From Jiangella alba (GTDB taxonomy: Bacteria > Actinomycetota > Actinomycetes > Jiangellales > Jiangellaceae), in NCBI RefSeq assembly GCF_900106035.1, contig NZ_FNUC01000003.1:2969501-3033500 (forward strand): DNA of 64,000 nucleotides. The letters are read 5' to 3'. Every line of letters begins with the position of its first letter. The stretch's first letter is position 1. This document shows positions 61,401 to 64,000 of this stretch, piece after piece. The position numbers and the translations under genes were made by a program. A model generated the notes under the pieces. The model was not told the DNA's origin, did no database searches, and was given only the letters and a program-made list of their open reading frames with translations.

Positions 61401-64000
61401 TCAGCCGCCGGCGTCGGGCCGGCGCCCCAGCGTGTAGTGGTGCTGGATCCGCTCCGCCGTGAGGGCGTGGTCGTAGACAGCGACCTCGTCGAGGCCGCCG
61501 CGTAGCCGCTCGGCGGCGTCGTCGCCCCGGGCGCCCAGCTTGAGGTCGGCCAGACCGTCGAGCGGATCGATGCTGGTGGCCACCGAGCCGTCCAGCTCGC
61601 CGTCGAGGTACACGGAGAGACTCGTGCCGTCGTAGACGGCGACCACGTGGTGCCATTCGCCCGGCATCACGACGGACTGGCCGGTCACCGCCGCGGCTTG
61701 GCCCTCGCCACCCAGGGTGAAGGCGCTCAACCGGCCGCCGGGTGTCACCCGCATCAGGTAGCCGTTGAAGGCGGGAGCGTCGTACTTCTCGACGACGCCT
61801 TGTTGCGTACAGACGTCGTTGAGGTTCACCCACGCTTCGAGGGTGAACGGCCCCGTCGGGCTCAGCGAGCCGGAGTCGGACACCGAGACGTAGCCGCCCA
61901 TGAGCTCGGCGGCGGTGTCCGGGTCGCCGTCCAGGGCGCCCGGCAGCCCGGGCATCACGGCGCCGGTGTGCGTGCCGTGGTTGCTCAGACCCGAAGCGTC
62001 CTGCGCGGCGGTGCCGGACGACTCGCCCAGCCGCCAGTAGCCGACCGGCTCGTCGGCCAGGACCTGCGCCGTGTACTCACCGGGAGCGGCCTGAGCCCCC
62101 GCCTGCGGTGCCTCCGCCAGATCGGCCGCCGCCGGCTTCGCTGCTGCGACGTCGCGCTCACCAGGGGTGCCGAGAACGCCCTTGACGTAGTGGGCGTCGA
62201 GCTGATCGGCGCTGAGCGCCGTGTCGTACACCGCGACCTCGTCGATCCACCCTTCGAACAGGTCGCCTGCGGCATCACCACGGGCGCCGATCTTCAGGCT
62301 GCCGCTCCCGTCCGTGGGAGCCGTCGTCAGCGGCGTCTCGGACTGGAGTCGGCCGTCGATATACGTCCGAAGGGTCGTCCCGTCGTACACGGACGCGACA
62401 TGCTGCCAGACCGTCTGCCGCACGCTGCGTTCGCTGGCCGCGCCGACGCGGAGCTGGTCGCCACCGATGGAGAACGGCTGCAGCTTGTTGCCGGCGACCA
62501 GGCGGACGCCGTAGCCGTCCCGGGACGGCAGGCACTGGTCGCTCTGGTACTTCTCCACGAGGCTCTGCTGGCCGCCGGCCCGCACGTTGACCCAGGCCTC
62601 GAGCGTGTAGGGGCCGGTCAGACTCAACGACGAGCTGTCGGGGATCTCGACGTACCCGTTGACCAGCCCGACGGCAGAGCTCGGGTCGCCGGCCAGGGCA
62701 CCGGGCGCCGACGTCTCGACCTGCCCGCGGAACTCACCCATGTTGCCGGAGCCCGACGCGTCCGCCACGGCCTCGTCGGCGCTGGTCTCGTCGAACCTCC
62801 AGAAGCCCACCGGCTGGGCCCGTTCCACCAGGTCGGCGTAGGTGCCGTCGGCCGGCACGGCGACGCGGAGGTCGACGCTGGTGGTCTGTTCGGTACCTCT
62901 GTAGGGCTTGGAGACGAAGGTCAGCTCGTAGCTTCCCGGTGCCGCGTCATGCGGCACTGTGACCGTGAGGGGCAGTCTCGTCCACGCGAGCTCGCCCGCG
63001 CTGTCGACGTCGAACCGCAGTTTGGTCCGCGACGCCGTCCACCCGGCCGGCACGTCGACGTCCACGAGGCCACGGACCTTGTTCAGGCCCAACGTCTCGA
63101 CGTCGAGCTCGAGCTCCACCGTCTCCCCGGGTTCGACCAGCGTGCGCTCGGTGTCGGCCGTGGCCACGGCGGCGTACGCGTCAGAGCTGACGGGGGCGTC
63201 CTCGTAACTCGCCTCGAGCGTCACCGGCTCGCGCGCCGCGCCGAGCCGCACCGACTCCGACGCGGCGTCGAACGGCACCTGCTCACCGTCGACAGTCACC
63301 CCCGTGAGCCGATGGCCGGCCGGCGCCCGCAGATGGACCGTGACCTCCGCGGCGGTCGCGCGCCCTTCCTCGACGGCGGGCGGCTCGATCCGGGCGGTCA
63401 CGTGGCCGTCCTCCAGGCTCGACGTCACCTCGAAGGCGATCGGGCCGAACGACGACGGCAGGTCGCGCACCGCGATGCGCTCGCCGTCGCGTAGCCACTC
63501 GCGCGGCGTCGCGGGGGCGATGTGCAGTTCGGTCGGCAGGCCGGCCGCATCGACGTCCTCCCGCACCAGCATCAGCCGCAGCGCCTTCAGGTAGGTCGCG
63601 TTGTTCGGCGAGAGGGGAGGCCAGTACTGCGATCGGTAGTACTCGCCCAGCTGCGGGCAGGGTGACAGCGTTGCGCCCTCACCGGCGACGAACGTGTTCG
63701 GGGTGAAGTTGTGCGCCAGCATGCCGTAGAAGCTCAGGCCCAGCCGGTCGGCGTCCTCGGAGTCGGCGAGGAAGCGTCCGAGCGAGTACCCGTACTGCTG
63801 GTCGATCCCGGTCGACTTGTATCCCGGTGAGGAGGGCCACCACGGAGCGCCCTTGGTGTGGCAGACGCCGGGGTCGCCGCCGGCGAGGTTGAACCGGACC
63901 ATCCCGAGGAACATCGACCCGTGCCGGTTCAGGTACTCGCGCAGGCCGGTCGCCGTCGGACCGTCAGGTGGCAGAACGCCGGTGGCGAGCGCGTACGGCA
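61401..64000 (-). CDS. Secreted glycosidase-like protein with two LamG domains (5' end outside window)
   Basis: Frame open to the window end: the first visible residues are PYALATGVLPPDGPTATG, and the N-terminus is missing. The N-terminal visible part (QQYGYSLGRFLADSEDADRL; EYYRSQYWPPLSPNNATYL; LPTELHIAPATPREWL) resembles the end of a six-hairpin barrel plus a beta domain of a glycoside hydrolase; the exact family is not fixed. Then come a NEW3-like domain and two LamG domains (TGPYTLEAWVNVRAGG; TGPFTLEAWVNLNDV), separated by a short Ala/Pro linker. Binding and breakdown of polysaccharide is likely. Confidence 0.85.
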   Translation of the reverse strand, partial: PYALATGVLPPDGPTATGLREYLNRHGSMFLGMVRFNLAGGDPGVCHTKGAPWWPSSPGYKSTGIDQQYGYSLGRFLADSEDADRLGLSFYGMLAHNFTPNTFVAGEGATLSPCPQLGEYYRSQYWPPLSPNNATYLKALRLMLVREDVDAAGLPTELHIAPATPREWLRDGERIAVRDLPSSFGPIAFEVTSSLEDGHVTARIEPPAVEEGRATAAEVTVHLRAPAGHRLTGVTVDGEQVPFDAASESVRLGAAREPVTLEASYEDAPVSSDAYAAVATADTERTLVEPGETVELELDVETLGLNKVRGLVDVDVPAGWTASRTKLRFDVDSAGELAWTRLPLTVTVPHDAAPGSYELTFVSKPYRGTEQTTSVDLRVAVPADGTYADLVERAQPVGFWRFDETSADEAVADASGSGNMGEFRGQVETSAPGALAGDPSSAVGLVNGYVEIPDSSSLSLTGPYTLEAWVNVRAGGQQSLVEKYQSDQCLPSRDGYGVRLVAGNKLQPFSIGGDQLRVGAASERSVRQTVWQHVASVYDGTTLRTYIDGRLQSETPLTTAPTDGSGSLKIGARGDAAGDLFEGWIDEVAVYDTALSADQLDAHYVKGVLGTPGERDVAAAKPAAADLAEAPQAGAQAAPGEYTAQVLADEPVGYWRLGESSGTAAQDASGLSNHGTHTGAVMPGLPGALDGDPDTAAELMGGYVSVSDSGSLSPTGPFTLEAWVNLNDVCTQQGVVEKYDAPAFNGYLMRVTPGGRLSAFTLGGEGQAAAVTGQSVVMPGEWHHVVAVYDGTSLSVYLDGELDGSVATSIDPLDGLADLKLGARGDDAAERLRGGLDEVAVYDHALTAERIQHHYTLGRRPDAGG

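Overview
The window is about 72% GC (by eye), with GTG/ATG starts and many 4-base ATGA/GTGA overlaps between genes. Its content fits a secreted-glycosidase-rich, ABC-sugar-transporter-rich, filamentous-type actinobacterium: LacI/DeoR/GntR regulators, a MalT-like LuxR giant regulator, a type III polyketide synthase locus and DUF7144/DUF3995-type membrane proteins. A Jiangella-like soil actinomycete would fit, but this is only an impression. No phage, insertion sequence or CRISPR array was seen.

Layout. (1) 1-5775: a LacI regulator (cut by the window edge) converges on a minus-strand operon of nucleoside hydrolase, sugar-type ABC importer (binding lipoprotein and two permeases) and ribokinase, which reads as nucleoside uptake, hydrolysis and ribose phosphorylation. 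Two mirror-image operator-like 12-mers lie in front of it. (2) 5939-9135: a secreted beta-propeller-like protein, two membrane proteins and a HAD phosphatase. (3) 9136-14026: a 450-bp gap with nested inverted repeats, a 904-aa LuxR/MalT-type regulator, a membrane protein, a 77-aa protein and a DedA-like protein. (4) 14191-16000: an ABC-F ribosome-protection-type ATPase preceded by a six-residue leader peptide and a terminator, a typical antibiotic-sensing attenuator. (5) 16169-20786: a small secreted protein, a winged-helix regulator and a 1065-aa secreted sialidase-like enzyme with a module inserted into its propeller in permuted order.

(6) 20933-25608: a divergent type III PKS cluster (PKS, ICMT-type methyltransferase and FAD enzyme on minus; UbiA prenyltransferase and second FAD enzyme on plus). 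It resembles the phenolic-lipid srsABC operon plus a prenyltransferase. (7) 25712-34899: an APH-like phosphotransferase, a TetR regulator with a divergent operator, small membrane proteins, type II NADH dehydrogenase, a 1068-aa GH20 hexosaminidase and small proteins. Two copies of a roughly 92-bp promoter/N-terminal segment occur here. (8) 35005-36596: a GntR-type regulator with a clear cobalamin riboswitch in its 5' leader.

(9) 36597-49248: a divergent catabolic locus. Aldehyde dehydrogenase, FGGY kinase and a DUF2090-type aldolase face an ABC importer, Zn-alcohol dehydrogenase, shikimate-dehydrogenase-like enzyme, DeoR regulator and FAD/Fe-S D-lactate-dehydrogenase-like enzyme. (10) 49260-57791: a second divergent catabolic locus. 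A DHDPS/NAL-family lyase, LacI regulator, DhaK and DhaL are on minus; an ABC importer and FAD oxidoreductase are on plus. Two matching TGTCACCGGTGACA palindromes sit in the shared promoter, so both arms look like one regulon for an unidentified substrate whose breakdown product is phosphorylated by DhaKL. (11) 57818-64000: a terminator, a tRNA-Glu 3' remnant, a GH84-type enzyme with a LamG tail, and a further secreted protein with tandem LamG domains cut by the window end.

Best leads: the riboswitch-controlled GntR regulator, the two-operator DHDPS-DhaKL regulon, the type III PKS/UbiA cluster, the circularly permuted sialidase insert and the pseudoknot-like repeats at 9287-9566.
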